Notes: a model not told the origin generated them from the sequence alone. 64,000 bases of DNA from DATBVX01 sp035263105 (GCA_035263105.1 DATFRO010000021.1:49020-113019); one strand, 5' to 3'; numbered from the stretch's first letter, positions 1 through 9,951 are shown. Made by a program: numbers and translations.

Positions 1-482
1 ACGCCTACTGCATGCCGGGCGGCAAGATCATGGTGTACACGGGGCTGATCGACCAGCTCAAGCTGAGCGACGATGAGCTCTCCGCGGTGATCGGCCACGA
101 GATCGGGCACGCGCTGCGTGAGCACAGCCGCGAGCGCGTGTCGCGCGCCTACGCGCAACAGATCGCGCTCAGCGGCGTCGCGGCCGCCGCGGGACTGGGG
201 CAGGGCACGCTCGATCTCGCCAACCAGATCGCCGATGTCACCTTCCAGCTGCCACACAGCCGTGAACAGGAAGCCGAGGCGGATCGCATCGGCCTGGAAC
301 TGATGGCGCGCGCCGGCTACGACCCGCACGCGGCCATCAACGTGTGGAAAAAGATGGAACAGCAGAACCAGAGCTCGCCGCCGGAATTCCTGAGCACCCA
401 CCCTTCGAGCCAGTCGCGAATTTCCGACCTCGAAGCCGCGCTCCCGCGCGTGCTGCCGCTCTACCAGGCCGCGCATCGCTAG
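1..482 (+). CDS. M48 family metalloprotease, C-terminal part (cut by left edge)
   Basis: The reading frame is already open at the window edge (first full codon at base 3), so only the last ~159 residues are seen. The zinc-protease signature HEIGH lies at bases 96-110, and a downstream EAEAD supplies the expected third (Glu) ligand. The preceding YCMPGGKIMVYTGL stretch is typical of the M48 LoiP/BepA-like group, which are periplasmic or outer-membrane-associated proteases for envelope quality control. The tail 'STHPSSQSRI' is also an M48 hallmark. The N-terminus, including any lipobox, is outside the window, so the subfamily is not settled. Confidence 0.93.
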   Translation, partial: AYCMPGGKIMVYTGLIDQLKLSDDELSAVIGHEIGHALREHSRERVSRAYAQQIALSGVAAAAGLGQGTLDLANQIADVTFQLPHSREQEAEADRIGLELMARAGYDPHAAINVWKKMEQQNQSSPPEFLSTHPSSQSRISDLEAALPRVLPLYQAAHR

Positions 483-512
483 GGTAGGTCTGTGCCGACC
501 TGCTCACACTGA

Positions 513-2645
513 ATGTCGGCCGCGCGCGGCGCTTCGCGGAGTCTGTTCCGGCCGGGCAGCAACTGCTGGCGCAGCGTGCGTGCGCCGCGCATGTCGCTGC
601 TGGTCGACGGCGCGGACTACTTCGACGCCTTCGCCGCCGCGGCCGGGCACGCGCAGCGCTCCATCCTGATCCTCGCGTGGGACTTCAACAGCCACACCCC
701 GCTCCGTATCGGGGCTGACGGCGAGGCGTTGCTCCTGGGCGAGTTCCTCAATTCGCTGGTGCGCCATCGGTTGCGCCTGCAGGTGCGCGTGCTGATCTGG
801 GATTACCCGATGATCTTCGGCACCGACCGCGAGTTTCCGCCCATCTACGGGCTCGGCTGGACGCCGCATCGGCGCGTGAAGGTGCGCTACGACAACACGC
901 ACCCCGTCGCCGCGTGCCACCACCAGAAGATCGTGGTGATCGACGATCACATCGCCTTCTGCGGTGGCATCGACCTGGCGATGAAGCGCTGGGACACGCG
1001 CGAGCATCGTGCGGAGGATCCGCGGCGCGCGGTCGACGGGAGCACCTACCCGCCGTTCCACGACGTCATGATGATGGTCGACGGCGCAGCGGCCGCGACG
1101 CTCGGTGAGCTGGCGCGCGAGCGCTGGCGCGTGGCCACGGGGCGGAGCCTGCGAGCGGTGCCCGTCCAGCAGGACCTGTGGCCCAGGCAGCATCCGCCGC
1201 TCATCACCGATGCGCAGCTGGCGGTCTCGCGTACCCAGCCCGCGGCGGAGAATCGCGCGGCGATACGCGAGGTCGAGAGCCTGTACCTCGACCTGATCGC
1301 GCGAGCGCGCGATTACATCTACATCGAGAACCAGTACTTCACCTCGCAGCGCATCGGTGATGCGCTCGCCGCGCGTCTCGCCGAGCCGCAGGGTCCGGAG
1401 ATCATCGTGGTGTTGCGCCTGCTGAGTCACGGCTGGCTCGAAGAGCTCACGATGCAGAACCTGCGCGGGCGCCTGGTGGAGCGCCTCAGGCACGCCGACC
1501 CGCACGGCCGCTTCCACGTCTATTACCCGTTTGTCGAAGGCCTGCCGGAGGGGACCTGCATCGACCTGCACTCCAAGCTCATGATCGTCGACGATGAGTG
1601 GCTGCGGGTCGGCTCGTCCAATCTCTGCAATCGCTCGATGGGGCTCGACAGCGAGTGCGATCTCACGCTCGAGTCGCACGATCGCCGGGAATCGCGACAC
1701 GTCCGGGCATTCCGCGACGGCCTGCTGGCGGAGCACCTCGGCACGGAGCCGGCGCGGGTTGCGGACTCGATCGCGGCACACGGCTCGATCAGCGCCGCGA
1801 TCGAAGAGCTCGGCACGCCCGCGCGCGCACTCAAGCGACTCGACATCGAGGCGGTCTCGGATGCCGTCCTGAACCTCGCGAGCCTGGTCGACCCGGAACA
1901 GCCGGTCGCGCTCGAGAAGCTGGAAGCGGAGTTCGGTCCCCGCGCCGCGAAGCGCCGTCGCAGTCTGTGGGGCAAAGTCGCCATCGCGGCACTGGTGCTT
2001 GCGGCGCTCGGGGCGCTGTGGCGCTACACGCCGATGGCCGGCCTGGTGACGGCGGATCGCATTACCGGCTGGGCCGATCGCTTCGCGCACAACCCGTGGG
2101 CTGCGCTGATCGTCGTGTCCGCGTATACGCCGGCCTGCGTGACATTGTTTCCGCGCCCGCTGATCACGTTGTTCGGCGTCCTGGCCTTTGGTCCCTGGCT
2201 CGGCTTCACCTACGCGATGTGCGGCATCCTGTTGGCTGCGCTGCTGTCGTACGTCGCGGGTCTGCGGCTCGATCGCGGCACGGTGCGCCGGCTCGCGGGA
2301 CCGAAGCTCAATCACATGATCGAGCAGTTGCGTCAGCGCGGCCTGATCGCAATGACTGCGCTACGCCTGGTGCCAATTGCGCCGTTCGTGGTGGAAGGAG
2401 TCGTCGCCGGCGCGATCCGCATGAGCCTCAAGGACTTCATGCTGGGGACCGCCATCGGCATCCTGCCTGGAACGCTCGCGGCCACCGTCTTCGGTCACCA
2501 GCTCGAGGCGGCGCTGCGCGATCCGCGGCAGATCAACGTGTGGCTGATCGTGCTGGTGGTGGTGGTGTTCGTGGTGGCGACGCTCGCGGTCCGCCGCTGG
2601 CTGATGACGGCCCAATCCCATGAAAGCGCGCCCGCGAGACAGTGA
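513..2645 (+). CDS. Phospholipase D/cardiolipin synthase-like protein fused to a VTT (DedA-like) membrane domain
   Basis: 710 residues. Two HKD motifs mark a phospholipase D catalytic pair: HHQKIVVIDD (His137-Lys139-Asp144) and HSKLMIVDD (His353). A transmembrane segment follows at about residue 485. The C-terminal third (about 500-690) is a SNARE-associated/VTT (TVP38/TMEM64, DedA-like) domain with PRPLITLFGVLAFG. The family cleaves or transfers phosphatidyl groups; the fusion suggests coupled phospholipid synthesis and translocation, which is inference. The ATG at 513 is preferred over Met27 because LFRPGSNCWR before the latter is conserved family sequence. The 3' end overlaps the next gene by 26 bp, so the two are probably co-transcribed. 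Confidence 0.9.
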   Translation: MSAARGASRSLFRPGSNCWRSVRAPRMSLLVDGADYFDAFAAAAGHAQRSILILAWDFNSHTPLRIGADGEALLLGEFLNSLVRHRLRLQVRVLIWDYPMIFGTDREFPPIYGLGWTPHRRVKVRYDNTHPVAACHHQKIVVIDDHIAFCGGIDLAMKRWDTREHRAEDPRRAVDGSTYPPFHDVMMMVDGAAAATLGELARERWRVATGRSLRAVPVQQDLWPRQHPPLITDAQLAVSRTQPAAENRAAIREVESLYLDLIARARDYIYIENQYFTSQRIGDALAARLAEPQGPEIIVVLRLLSHGWLEELTMQNLRGRLVERLRHADPHGRFHVYYPFVEGLPEGTCIDLHSKLMIVDDEWLRVGSSNLCNRSMGLDSECDLTLESHDRRESRHVRAFRDGLLAEHLGTEPARVADSIAAHGSISAAIEELGTPARALKRLDIEAVSDAVLNLASLVDPEQPVALEKLEAEFGPRAAKRRRSLWGKVAIAALVLAALGALWRYTPMAGLVTADRITGWADRFAHNPWAALIVVSAYTPACVTLFPRPLITLFGVLAFGPWLGFTYAMCGILLAALLSYVAGLRLDRGTVRRLAGPKLNHMIEQLRQRGLIAMTALRLVPIAPFVVEGVVAGAIRMSLKDFMLGTAIGILPGTLAATVFGHQLEAALRDPRQINVWLIVLVVVVFVVATLAVRRWLMTAQSHESAPARQ

Positions 2646-3408
2646 GCCGGCGCCGTACCCGCGGAGCGCCGCCGCCACTCACCGCGTGCAAGTCGCGACT
2701 TACAACATTCATCGCTGCGTGGGCGCCGACGGGCGTTGCGACCCGAGCCGCATCGCCTCGGTGATCGCCGAGCTCGATTGCGATGCCATCGGCCTGCAGG
2801 AAGTCGACAACACGCCGGGCCCGGCGCCGACCTCCATGCAGCTCGACTTCCTCGCCTCGGCCTGCGCCATGCGTGCGGTGGCGGGCTTGCGCATCCTGCG
2901 CCACCGCGGCCACTACGGAAATGCGCTGCTGACGCGCCACCCGGTGCGCTCCGTGCGGCGGCACGATCTGAGCTTCTCGTGGCGCGAGCCGCGCGGCGCA
3001 CTCGACGTGGAACTGGATGTGCACGGCCGCCCGGCGCGCTTCATCGTCACGCATCTCGGGCTCACGCCCGGCGAACGCCGCCACCAGATGCGCAAGATCC
3101 TCGAGATCGTGGGCGACGTCGCGCAGCGTTCTCCGGTCGTGCTGCTCGGCGATATCAATGAGTGGCTGCCACTCGGCAAGCCGCTGCGCTGGCTGCATGC
3201 GCTCTTCGGCCGCCCGCCCGCGCCGCGCTCGTTCCCGTCGCTGTTACCGCTGTTCGCGCTCGACCGGATCTGGGCCAGCCCGCGTGCGAGCCTCCTCAGC
3301 GTGCGCGCGCATCGCTCGCGCGACTCACGCCTCGCGTCCGATCATCTGCCGGTGACCGCCACGCTGGAGGTGCCCGCGTCGGCCGCGGCGCAACCTCCGG
3401 ATGACTAG
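2620..3408 (+). CDS. Endonuclease/exonuclease/phosphatase (EEP) family protein
   Basis: 262 residues. EEP-fold landmarks appear in order: YNIHRCVG near the start, LQEVD with the metal-binding Glu, GNALLTRHP, LGDINEW with catalytic Asp, and SDHLPV with the terminal Asp-His pair. The family hydrolyses phosphodiester or phosphomonoester bonds in nucleic acids or phospholipids. It overlaps the phospholipase D/VTT gene by 26 bp, and this pairing recurs in Proteobacteria (as I recall), so a lipid-headgroup substrate is as plausible as DNA. No signal peptide is visible. It converges with the next gene, sharing 4 bp. Confidence 0.88.
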   Translation: MKARPRDSEPAPYPRSAAATHRVQVATYNIHRCVGADGRCDPSRIASVIAELDCDAIGLQEVDNTPGPAPTSMQLDFLASACAMRAVAGLRILRHRGHYGNALLTRHPVRSVRRHDLSFSWREPRGALDVELDVHGRPARFIVTHLGLTPGERRHQMRKILEIVGDVAQRSPVVLLGDINEWLPLGKPLRWLHALFGRPPAPRSFPSLLPLFALDRIWASPRASLLSVRAHRSRDSRLASDHLPVTATLEVPASAAAQPPDD

Positions 3409-3674
3409 CGCGCTCTGCCGCGCCGGATCAGGTTGACGATGGCGAGCAGGATGATCGCGCCGAGGAGCGAGATCAGCAGCCCGCTGAAGGAGAAGTCGCC
3501 CTGGTTGATGGTGCCGGTGCCGAAGAGCGGTGCCAGGAGCCACCCGCCGAGCACCGCGCCCACGATGCCGACCACGATGTTGAGGAAGATGCCCTGCTGA
3601 GCGTCGGTGCGCATGAAGAGGCTGGCGAGCCAGCCCACCAGACCACCGACCACGAGCCAGATGATGATTGCCAT
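3405..3674 (-). CDS. GlsB/YeaQ/YmgE family stress-response membrane protein
   Basis: 89 residues forming three hydrophobic helices with the family pattern GGLVGWLAS, then NIVVGIVGAVLGGW and LLISLLGAIILLAIV, ending in a basic RRGRAR tail. The family (transglycosylase-associated, inner-membrane) is induced by stress in enterics but its biochemical role is unknown. Length is typical. The 3' end overlaps the convergent EEP gene by 4 bp. Confidence 0.9.
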   Translation of the reverse strand: MAIIIWLVVGGLVGWLASLFMRTDAQQGIFLNIVVGIVGAVLGGWLLAPLFGTGTINQGDFSFSGLLISLLGAIILLAIVNLIRRGRAR

Positions 3675-3693
3675 GGATCACCTCGCGATGAAA

Positions 3694-3957
3694 TCAGAAA
3701 TCGGCTACCGACATTCCCGTCCCGCCCTGCAACAGCAGGTGCGGATCGTCGAACAGTCGCGGATCATCCTGGCGCAGCACCGCGGCGGTGATGTCGTTGC
3801 GCACGATGCGCTCGCAGTAAGCCGGTTGCTGAGTCGCGGTCAGATCCGCGGACTGTGCGCGTGGCGTTGGTTCGTGCGTGCCCCCTGCGCCCTGGAGCGC
3901 ACCGCCGGACTGCAACGCGAGCACGATGAAAGCCGAGATTGACGCCGCCTTTTTCAT
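3694..3957 (-). CDS. Small exported hypothetical protein
   Basis: 87 residues from the ATG at 3957, chosen because an AGGGAG Shine-Dalgarno sits just upstream and the protein then opens with a Sec-type signal, MKKAASISAFIVLALQ. The mature part contains ERIVRNDITAAVLRQDDP, two such acidic/arginine stretches and one Cys. I recognise no domain. It is transcribed towards the GlsB-like gene and could share its transcript; function unknown. Confidence 0.55.
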   Translation of the reverse strand: MKKAASISAFIVLALQSGGALQGAGGTHEPTPRAQSADLTATQQPAYCERIVRNDITAAVLRQDDPRLFDDPHLLLQGGTGMSVADF

Positions 3958-4404
3958 TTCGCTGCTCTCCCTGGTCGCTGTTTCCATCACCTGAAGATCT
4001 GCAATACGTGTGCCAGTGCGCCGGCGCCGCTCGCACGAGCGCTGGCGCGCCATTACGCGCAAGCTTTGCCCCCGTCGCCGGAACTAATTGCAATGGAGCC
4101 TGCGTGCTGAAACGCAGCGCCGGCTCGCACGGTCTTGCTCGCACTCAGATCGTGAGCTGCGCGCGGCATTCGACACTGGCATGTCGATTGCAGTCGCTTG
4201 CACCATGGGGCCCAGAGCGGCCCGGTGGACACAAGCCCGCGAAAGCCGCAGCAGCGTTGCCTGTCAGGGACAGAGGCGACTCGCAACGTGGCCGAAGCGC
4301 AGCGTCGGGTGGGTTGCGGACCGATCCGCCCGCGTCTGCCGGTCGCGCTGGGCTCCAACCACGTCTCGAGCCACGCGCAAGCAAAGAGAGATCAGGTGCT
4401 GCGG
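3958..4404. other. 447-bp intergenic stretch with no supported gene
   Basis: Frames are open on both strands, but every translation is Arg/Ala/Cys-rich without a ribosome-binding site or recognisable motif, as expected for non-coding high-GC DNA. Promoters for the minus-strand gene ending at 3694 must lie here, but I cannot pick a convincing -35/-10 pair. Confidence 0.5.
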
Positions 4405-5031
4405 CTATTCGTCGCCGTTCTTCCGCGGCGTATCGGCGTGGAGGACGGCCGCCACGTCTTCGAGCATGCTGCGCAATTCCTCGGCGTGCTCCTCTTCCTT
4501 GGCGAGCACCGACTCGAGCATGCGCCGCGTGGTCGGATCGTGGATGCCGACGAACTGGATCATCTCGCGATAGGACTCGATCGCGACGCGCTCGGCGACG
4601 AGGTCCTCCTCGATCATGTCGACCAGGGACTTGCCCTCGCGGTATTCGGCGGCACTGCGCATCGCGAGCCCGTCCGGGTTGAAATCCGGCGCGCCACCGA
4701 GCTGCACGATGCGCTCGGCGATCTGGTCGGCGTGCGCCTGCTCTTCCTGGGCGTGCACCAGGAATTCCTGCTTGATGGCTTCGGCCAGCACGCCGTCCGC
4801 CATGAAGTAGTGGCGCCGGTAACGCAGGATGCAGACGAGCTCGGTCGCGAGCGCCTCGTTCAACAGGCGCAGCACCGTGTCGCGGTTGGCATCGTAGCTG
4901 GGCGTGACGGCGCCGGACTGGATGTGCTCGCGCGCCCGCCGGCGGATTTCCTTGATGTCGCTGAGGAACGGCTGATCGCTCCCGCCGGGTTCGTCCTGGG
5001 GCTGGTTTCGAGTCCGCTCAGCTGGATGCAT
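4405..5031 (-). CDS. Ferritin-like (bacterioferritin/Dps superfamily) protein
   Basis: 208 residues. A hydrophilic N-terminal extension of about 45 residues precedes a four-helix diiron-type domain: ATELVCILRYRRHYF, then HAQEEQAHADQIAERI, EEDLVAERVAIESY and AKEEEHAEELRSML. The repeated E-x-x-H pairs (EEQAH, EEEHAEE) are the expected metal ligands. The family stores or oxidises iron and protects DNA from peroxide. The neighbourhood of small stress membrane proteins suits a general-stress role, which is inference from context. The assignment to bacterioferritin rather than Dps is not secure. Confidence 0.85.
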   Translation of the reverse strand: MHPAERTRNQPQDEPGGSDQPFLSDIKEIRRRAREHIQSGAVTPSYDANRDTVLRLLNEALATELVCILRYRRHYFMADGVLAEAIKQEFLVHAQEEQAHADQIAERIVQLGGAPDFNPDGLAMRSAAEYREGKSLVDMIEEDLVAERVAIESYREMIQFVGIHDPTTRRMLESVLAKEEEHAEELRSMLEDVAAVLHADTPRKNGDE

Positions 5032-5256
5032 GGGGGTTCCCTCCCGTCATGGACCGATACGGCGGCGCTGCCGGCGTTCGCCGGCAAGGCCGCCCAGAGG
5101 AGCCGCTTTTCCCGCCCGGCACCTGGTCAGCTCTTCTGGCCGTGACCAGCGCCGTGTCCGCGTCCTGCGCATCCTTGTCGGCAAATTCCTCGGGGCTTCC
5201 AGTTGCCCTAGATCCGCCGGCACCAGGCGGGAAAGCGACAACGCGTGAAGTCGAAG

Positions 5257-5421
5257 CTACGTGCGTCGTGCCACGCTCATGACGAAGGTCACGACCGCGC
5301 CGATGAGGAACAGCACGAACAGGATCTTGGCGAATCCCGCCGCGCCGGCCGCGATGCCGCCGAAGCCGAGGAAGGCCGCGATCAGCGCCACGATCAGGAA
5401 CACGAGTGCGTAATACAGCAT
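5257..5421 (-). CDS. DUF1328 small membrane protein
   Basis: 54 residues starting at MLYYALVFLIVALIAAF (ATG at 5421). Two hydrophobic helices are linked by GFGGIAAGAAGFAKI, the DUF1328 (YtjA-like) signature. The longer upstream reading frame lacks family character and is not used. Members are inner-membrane proteins commonly found beside stress genes; biochemical role unknown. Confidence 0.88.
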   Translation of the reverse strand: MLYYALVFLIVALIAAFLGFGGIAAGAAGFAKILFVLFLIGAVVTFVMSVARRT

Positions 5422-5554
5422 GGTTTTCCCCGCATCGACGTTCGATTGACTTGATTGGTACGATGCGACAAGGCACACCCGCCATGCCGTCGGCAGTCCA
5501 CGACAGTCCCTGTAGGACGATGCTCACAATGCGTATCCGCGAGATTTCCCGCGC

Positions 5555-6973
5555 ATGATCTGGCGCGACATCTTCAAGGTGTGGCTGCCGGTGCTGCTGC
5601 TCGCGGCGCTGCTCGCGGGCCTGTACCTGTTGTTCGAGCAGCGCTACTCGCGCCTCAACGAAGTGAGCGTGCGCGTGCTGCAGATCCAGGAACGGCAGAA
5701 GCTCCTGTCGCGCTTCATGCAGCTGGTGGTCGATGCCGAGACCGGCCAGCGCGGCTTCCTCCTGACCGAACAGCCCGAGTACCTCGAGCCGCTGTTGAGC
5801 GCGGCGCCGCGCATCCACGAGGTGCTGGTGCAACTCGCCGAGAGCTACCAGCGCGAAGGCGTGCCGCTCAACCCGGTGATCGAGCTCGGCGCTCTCACCC
5901 GGCAACGTTTCGAGGTTCTCACCGTCGCGTTGCGCCACTACGTGCAGTGGCGCAGGACCGGCGCGGCGCCGGTCCTGCAGGGCACCGGCAAGCAGGTCAT
6001 GGACCAGTTGCGCGGCCGGGTCACGGAGCTCGAGACACTGGAGTCCGAGCAGTTCGTGACCTCACTCGCACAGTGGCAGAGGGACCTGCGCACCACGCGC
6101 TGGAGCATGGCGGGCGCAACGCTCCTCAACGTACTGCTGATCGTTGCGCTCGGCTCGTTCCTGCTGCGCGATCTCAACCGGCGCAGCCGCGAAGCCGAGT
6201 ACCTCAAGCGCATGGTGGATGCGCGCACACGCGAGCTGGTGTCGCTCTCCAATCACCTGCAGGAGGTCACCGAGCGCGAGAAGCAGTCGCTGGCGCGCGA
6301 GCTGCACGATGCGCTGGGGAGCCTGCTGGTTGCGACCAAGATGGACGTGGCGTGGCTGCACGCGCGCCTCAGGAGCCTCGATCCGGACCTGGAGGTGCGC
6401 TGGAGCCGCATCCAGGACTCGCTGGATCGCGGCGTCGATCTCAAGCGTCGCGTGGTCGAGTCGCTCCGTCCGACGCTGCTCGACAACATGGGCCTGTACG
6501 CCGCGTTGCGCTGGCAGTTCGACGAGACCTGCGGGCGCAACAACATCAAGTGCACCTGCCGCCTGCCCGAGGAGGAGCCGCAGTTCAGCAATGACGCGGC
6601 CATCGCGCTGTTCCGCGTGGCGCAGGAATCCTTCACCAACATCCTGCGTCACTCGGAGGCGAGCGAGGCGGAGCTCGAGGTCAAGGTGGAGGATGGAGAG
6701 TTCGTGCTCACCATCGACGACAACGGCCGCGGCCTGCTGCTGCGCGATGATGCGACGCCGCGCCACGGGCTTGCCGGCATGCGCCATCGCGTGAACGCGC
6801 TCGGCGGCCGCTGCGAAATCGCGCGGCGCGAGGCTGGCGGAACCCGGGTGCGCGTGTCGATTCCGCTCGCCAACGTGCAGGAGGCCGCGGCGCAGCCGCT
6901 GCCGGCACAGATCGTCGGCGTGCGCAGCCGCGCGGGCTCCGCGCCTCAGGCGGGCACGAGCTCCGGCGAGTGA
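5555..6973 (+). CDS. CHASE3 sensor histidine kinase of the NarL/LuxR-partner (HisKA_3) type
   Basis: 472 residues. An N-terminal TM helix (about 10-27) and a second near 185-205 enclose a periplasmic CHASE3 sensor (VVDAETGQRGFLLT is diagnostic). The HisKA_3 dimerisation domain carries phospho-acceptor His251 in LARELHDALGS. A C-terminal HATPase domain has DDNGRGL and HGLAGMRHRV. This family phosphorylates LuxR-type regulators such as the one at 7505-8137; the receiver protein immediately downstream on the opposite strand is another candidate partner. The 3' end overlaps that convergent gene by 28 bp. The CHASE3 ligand is unknown. Confidence 0.93.
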   Translation: MIWRDIFKVWLPVLLLAALLAGLYLLFEQRYSRLNEVSVRVLQIQERQKLLSRFMQLVVDAETGQRGFLLTEQPEYLEPLLSAAPRIHEVLVQLAESYQREGVPLNPVIELGALTRQRFEVLTVALRHYVQWRRTGAAPVLQGTGKQVMDQLRGRVTELETLESEQFVTSLAQWQRDLRTTRWSMAGATLLNVLLIVALGSFLLRDLNRRSREAEYLKRMVDARTRELVSLSNHLQEVTEREKQSLARELHDALGSLLVATKMDVAWLHARLRSLDPDLEVRWSRIQDSLDRGVDLKRRVVESLRPTLLDNMGLYAALRWQFDETCGRNNIKCTCRLPEEEPQFSNDAAIALFRVAQESFTNILRHSEASEAELEVKVEDGEFVLTIDDNGRGLLLRDDATPRHGLAGMRHRVNALGGRCEIARREAGGTRVRVSIPLANVQEAAAQPLPAQIVGVRSRAGSAPQAGTSSGE

Positions 6974-7371
6974 CGCTGGCGCGGCGGGCCGCCGCGCAAC
7001 GTGTCGATCAGCTGCGGCAGGCGCTCGAAATCGCGCGCCTTGTCGAGGAAGTAATCCGCGCCCAGGGCGAGCGCCTGGCGGCGGTATTCCGGCAGATCGT
7101 AGTTGGTGAAGATGATCACGATCGGACGCTCTTCGAGCTTGCTGAGCGCGCGCAGCACGCCGAAGCCGGTGCCGCGATTCAAGCGCAGATCGAGCACCAC
7201 GACGTCGATTCCGCCCAGCTCAATCGCCTCGATTGCCTTGGTCTCGCGATCGATCGTGTCGATGATGCGGATCGCGCGCAACTCGCACAACGACTCCCTG
7301 AGGCGCTCCGCCACGATCGGTGAATCCTCGACGATCAGGATTCGCAGGATGTCCATTTCACTGCCACTCAC
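6946..7371 (-). CDS. Single-domain response regulator (receiver only)
   Basis: About 141 residues forming only a CheY-like receiver: ILIVEDSP (acidic pocket), VVVLDLRLN (phospho-acceptor Asp), then FTNYD and FLDKARD with the conserved Lys. No output domain follows, so it should act by protein-protein contact or as a phosphate shuttle. The start is ambiguous between GTG at 7371 and ATG at 7356 (MDILRILIVED); neither has a strong Shine-Dalgarno. It converges with the CHASE3 kinase gene. Confidence 0.88.
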   Translation of the reverse strand: MSGSEMDILRILIVEDSPIVAERLRESLCELRAIRIIDTIDRETKAIEAIELGGIDVVVLDLRLNRGTGFGVLRALSKLEERPIVIIFTNYDLPEYRRQALALGADYFLDKARDFERLPQLIDTLRGGPPRQRHSPELVPA

Positions 7372-7504
7372 GGAAATACTCTGCTGCTTGCACGTCGCAT
7401 TCTCCCCGCAACGCCCGAGTCCCGGTATCAGACTTCGCTGACGCTGCTCCTACAAATCTCCCTTCGACACCGGCACATGAACGAATCGGCGCTTTCGGGC
7501 TCCC

Positions 7505-8137
7505 TCAGTTGATGAGCTGGTTGCGTAATGCATACGAAGTGAGATCGGCATTGGTCTCGAAACTCATCTTCTGCAGGATGCGGCTGCGGTACGTGCTCAC
7601 CGTCTTGACGCTCAGGCACAGCTCCGTCGCGATCTCCGAGACCGCGCGCCCGGCCGCGAGCTTGCAGAACACCTGGAATTCACGTTCAGAGAGGCGCGCG
7701 TGCAGCGGCTTGTCGGCCTCGCCGTCGAGCTCGCCCACCAGCTGTTCAGCGAGCGTCGAGCTCACGTAGCGCCGGCCCTGCAGGACTGCGCGCACCGCGC
7801 GCAGCAGCTCCTCGGGCGCGGTGCCCTTCTCGATGAAGCCGCTCGCGCCGGCGCGCAGCACGTTGAGCGCGTACTGCCGTTCAGGGTAGCCGCTGAGCAC
7901 CAGCACGCGGGTGCGGTCGTGCACCGAGCGGATCTGCTGCAGGATGTCGATGCCGCTGCGATCGGGCATGCCGATGTCGAGGATCACCAGGTCCCAGTTC
8001 TCGGCGCGCAGGCGATCGAGCGTCTCGCGCCCGGTTGCAGCTTCGCCGATCGCGCTGATGGCGCGGTCTTCGACCAGAAACTGCTTGAGACCGGCGCGAA
8101 CTACCGCATGGTCGTCGGCGATCAGAACTCGTGCCAT
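7505..8137 (-). CDS. NarL/FixJ-family two-component response regulator
   Basis: 210 residues: an N-terminal receiver (LIADDHAVVRAGL, VILDIGMPDRSG, LVLSGYPE, GFIEKG) and a C-terminal LuxR/GerE helix-turn-helix (LSEREFQVFCKLAAGR, then SVKTVSTYRSRIL). It should dimerise and bind DNA on phosphorylation. The best kinase candidate is the HisKA_3 protein at 5555-6973. It lies 23 bp downstream of the sigma-54 activator gene on the same strand, so the two are likely co-transcribed and a NarL-type input may be integrated with sigma-54 control. Confidence 0.95.
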   Translation of the reverse strand: MARVLIADDHAVVRAGLKQFLVEDRAISAIGEAATGRETLDRLRAENWDLVILDIGMPDRSGIDILQQIRSVHDRTRVLVLSGYPERQYALNVLRAGASGFIEKGTAPEELLRAVRAVLQGRRYVSSTLAEQLVGELDGEADKPLHARLSEREFQVFCKLAAGRAVSEIATELCLSVKTVSTYRSRILQKMSFETNADLTSYALRNQLIN

Positions 8138-8160
8138 GGACTTCCCATTTCAGGTGGTCC

Positions 8161-9201
<1,041 letters not shown>

Positions 9202-9349
9202 TGCTTCCCCTAATGTCGATTCGTCGGACCGCGAGCGAATGCAATTTCTGCATCGGCCCTGGGGAAGCTTTGTAACGTATTGCATCCCGGGGCTGGAGCG
9301 GCGCTCACTGATCCCAGCCTAGGAATAATTGCAACGCGCGTGTCGGTGT

Positions 9350-9360
9350 TTGTCTGACAA
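9350..9360. promoter_or_regulatory. Candidate enhancer-type palindrome TTGTCTGACAA
   Basis: Perfect 5+1+5 palindrome TTGTC-T-GACAA centred about 92 bp upstream of the -24 element of the sigma-54 promoter. That is the usual distance for an upstream activating sequence bound by a Fis-HTH sigma-54 activator. Only one copy was found, so binding by the adjacent activator is a hypothesis. Confidence 0.35.
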
Positions 9361-9445
9361 GAGCGCCCCAATCCGCTGTTTCCTGTGCCTTTGCGCACCG
9401 TGCGGGAGCCGTCGCGCTGCGCAGTGCACAACGCCATCCAGCCCG

Positions 9446-9461
9446 TGGCATACGCCTTGCA
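9446..9461 (+). promoter_or_regulatory. Sigma-54 (RpoN) -24/-12 promoter
   Basis: TGGCATACGCCTTGCA matches the consensus TGGCAYRNNNNTTGCW at every defined position, with the essential GG (9447-9448) and GC (9459-9460) correctly spaced. Transcription would start near 9472, giving a leader of about 56 nt before the lipoprotein ATG at 9528. A sigma-54 activator gene lies directly upstream and divergent. Confidence 0.75.
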
Positions 9462-9527
9462 CCTCGCTATTCGGTTCGCGCGCCGCAAGTGACGCGCGCC
9501 GTGAGGCTGTGTGCCGGGAAGGTATTG

Positions 9528-9941
9528 ATGAAGACCACATCTGTGAATCTGACGATCGTGAATCTGGCAATGGCGGCGCTGCTATCGGTGTTCGCGCTGG
9601 CGGGCTGCAAGCGCGCCGAGAGCCCTGCACATACGCAGCAGGATGTTCAGCAGGCTGAACAGCAGGCCAACGAAAAAGTCGCGGAAGCGCGCACCGACCA
9701 GGCCAAGCAGGACGCAGAGGCCGGCAAGGACGTGCGCAACGAAGAGCAGGATGCTGCGAAGAAAGAAGCGAGCGCCGCCTATGACGTCGCGGTCGCGCAG
9801 GCGGAGGGCGATCACAAGGTCGCCATCCAGAAGTGCGAGTCACAGAGTGGCGCGGCGCGTGATGCCTGCAAGGAGCGTGCGGACACGGCGCTCGAGCAGG
9901 CCAAGTCGCAGGCCGAAGCGCGGCGCGACGCGGCGCGTTGA
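9528..9941 (+). CDS. Small helical lipoprotein under a sigma-54 promoter
   Basis: 137 residues from the ATG at 9528, preceded by GGGAAGG. A lipoprotein signal ends in FALAGC, so the mature protein starts at that Cys and is acylated. The mature part is almost all charged helix (Ala, Glu, Lys, Gln, Asp), for example AEQQANEKVAEARTDQ, with a Cys pair in KCESQSGAARDACKE. It resembles the short coiled-coil lipoproteins that line the periplasm. The next gene has nearly the same signal sequence (LLSxFALAGCKR), so the two share ancestry at least in that part. Function unknown. Confidence 0.8.
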   Translation: MKTTSVNLTIVNLAMAALLSVFALAGCKRAESPAHTQQDVQQAEQQANEKVAEARTDQAKQDAEAGKDVRNEEQDAAKKEASAAYDVAVAQAEGDHKVAIQKCESQSGAARDACKERADTALEQAKSQAEARRDAAR

Positions 9942-9951
9942 TTTCCCGCAA

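Larger units (their letters stand above)
9202..9527. other. Divergent intergenic region with sigma-54 promoter
   Basis: 326 bp between the sigma-54 activator (minus) and a lipoprotein gene (plus). It holds an 11-bp palindrome at 9350-9360 and a -24/-12 promoter at 9446-9461. The region is locally less GC-rich than the flanking genes (for example around 9320-9360), as expected of a regulatory segment. Confidence 0.6.

Noticed and set aside
504..2315. 603-residue open frame on the minus strand antisense to the phospholipase D gene
   Set aside because: Arg/Asp/Ala-rich composition typical of the antisense of high-GC genes; no motif; the plus strand has two HKD motifs and a VTT domain.
4053..4358. 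101-residue minus-strand frame in the intergenic region
   Set aside because: No ribosome-binding site, Arg/Cys/Ser-rich translation, no family signature.
9330..9345. Second sigma-54-like site on the minus strand for the activator's own promoter
   Set aside because: Reads CGACACGCGCGTTGC; the essential -24 GG is GA, so it fails the consensus.
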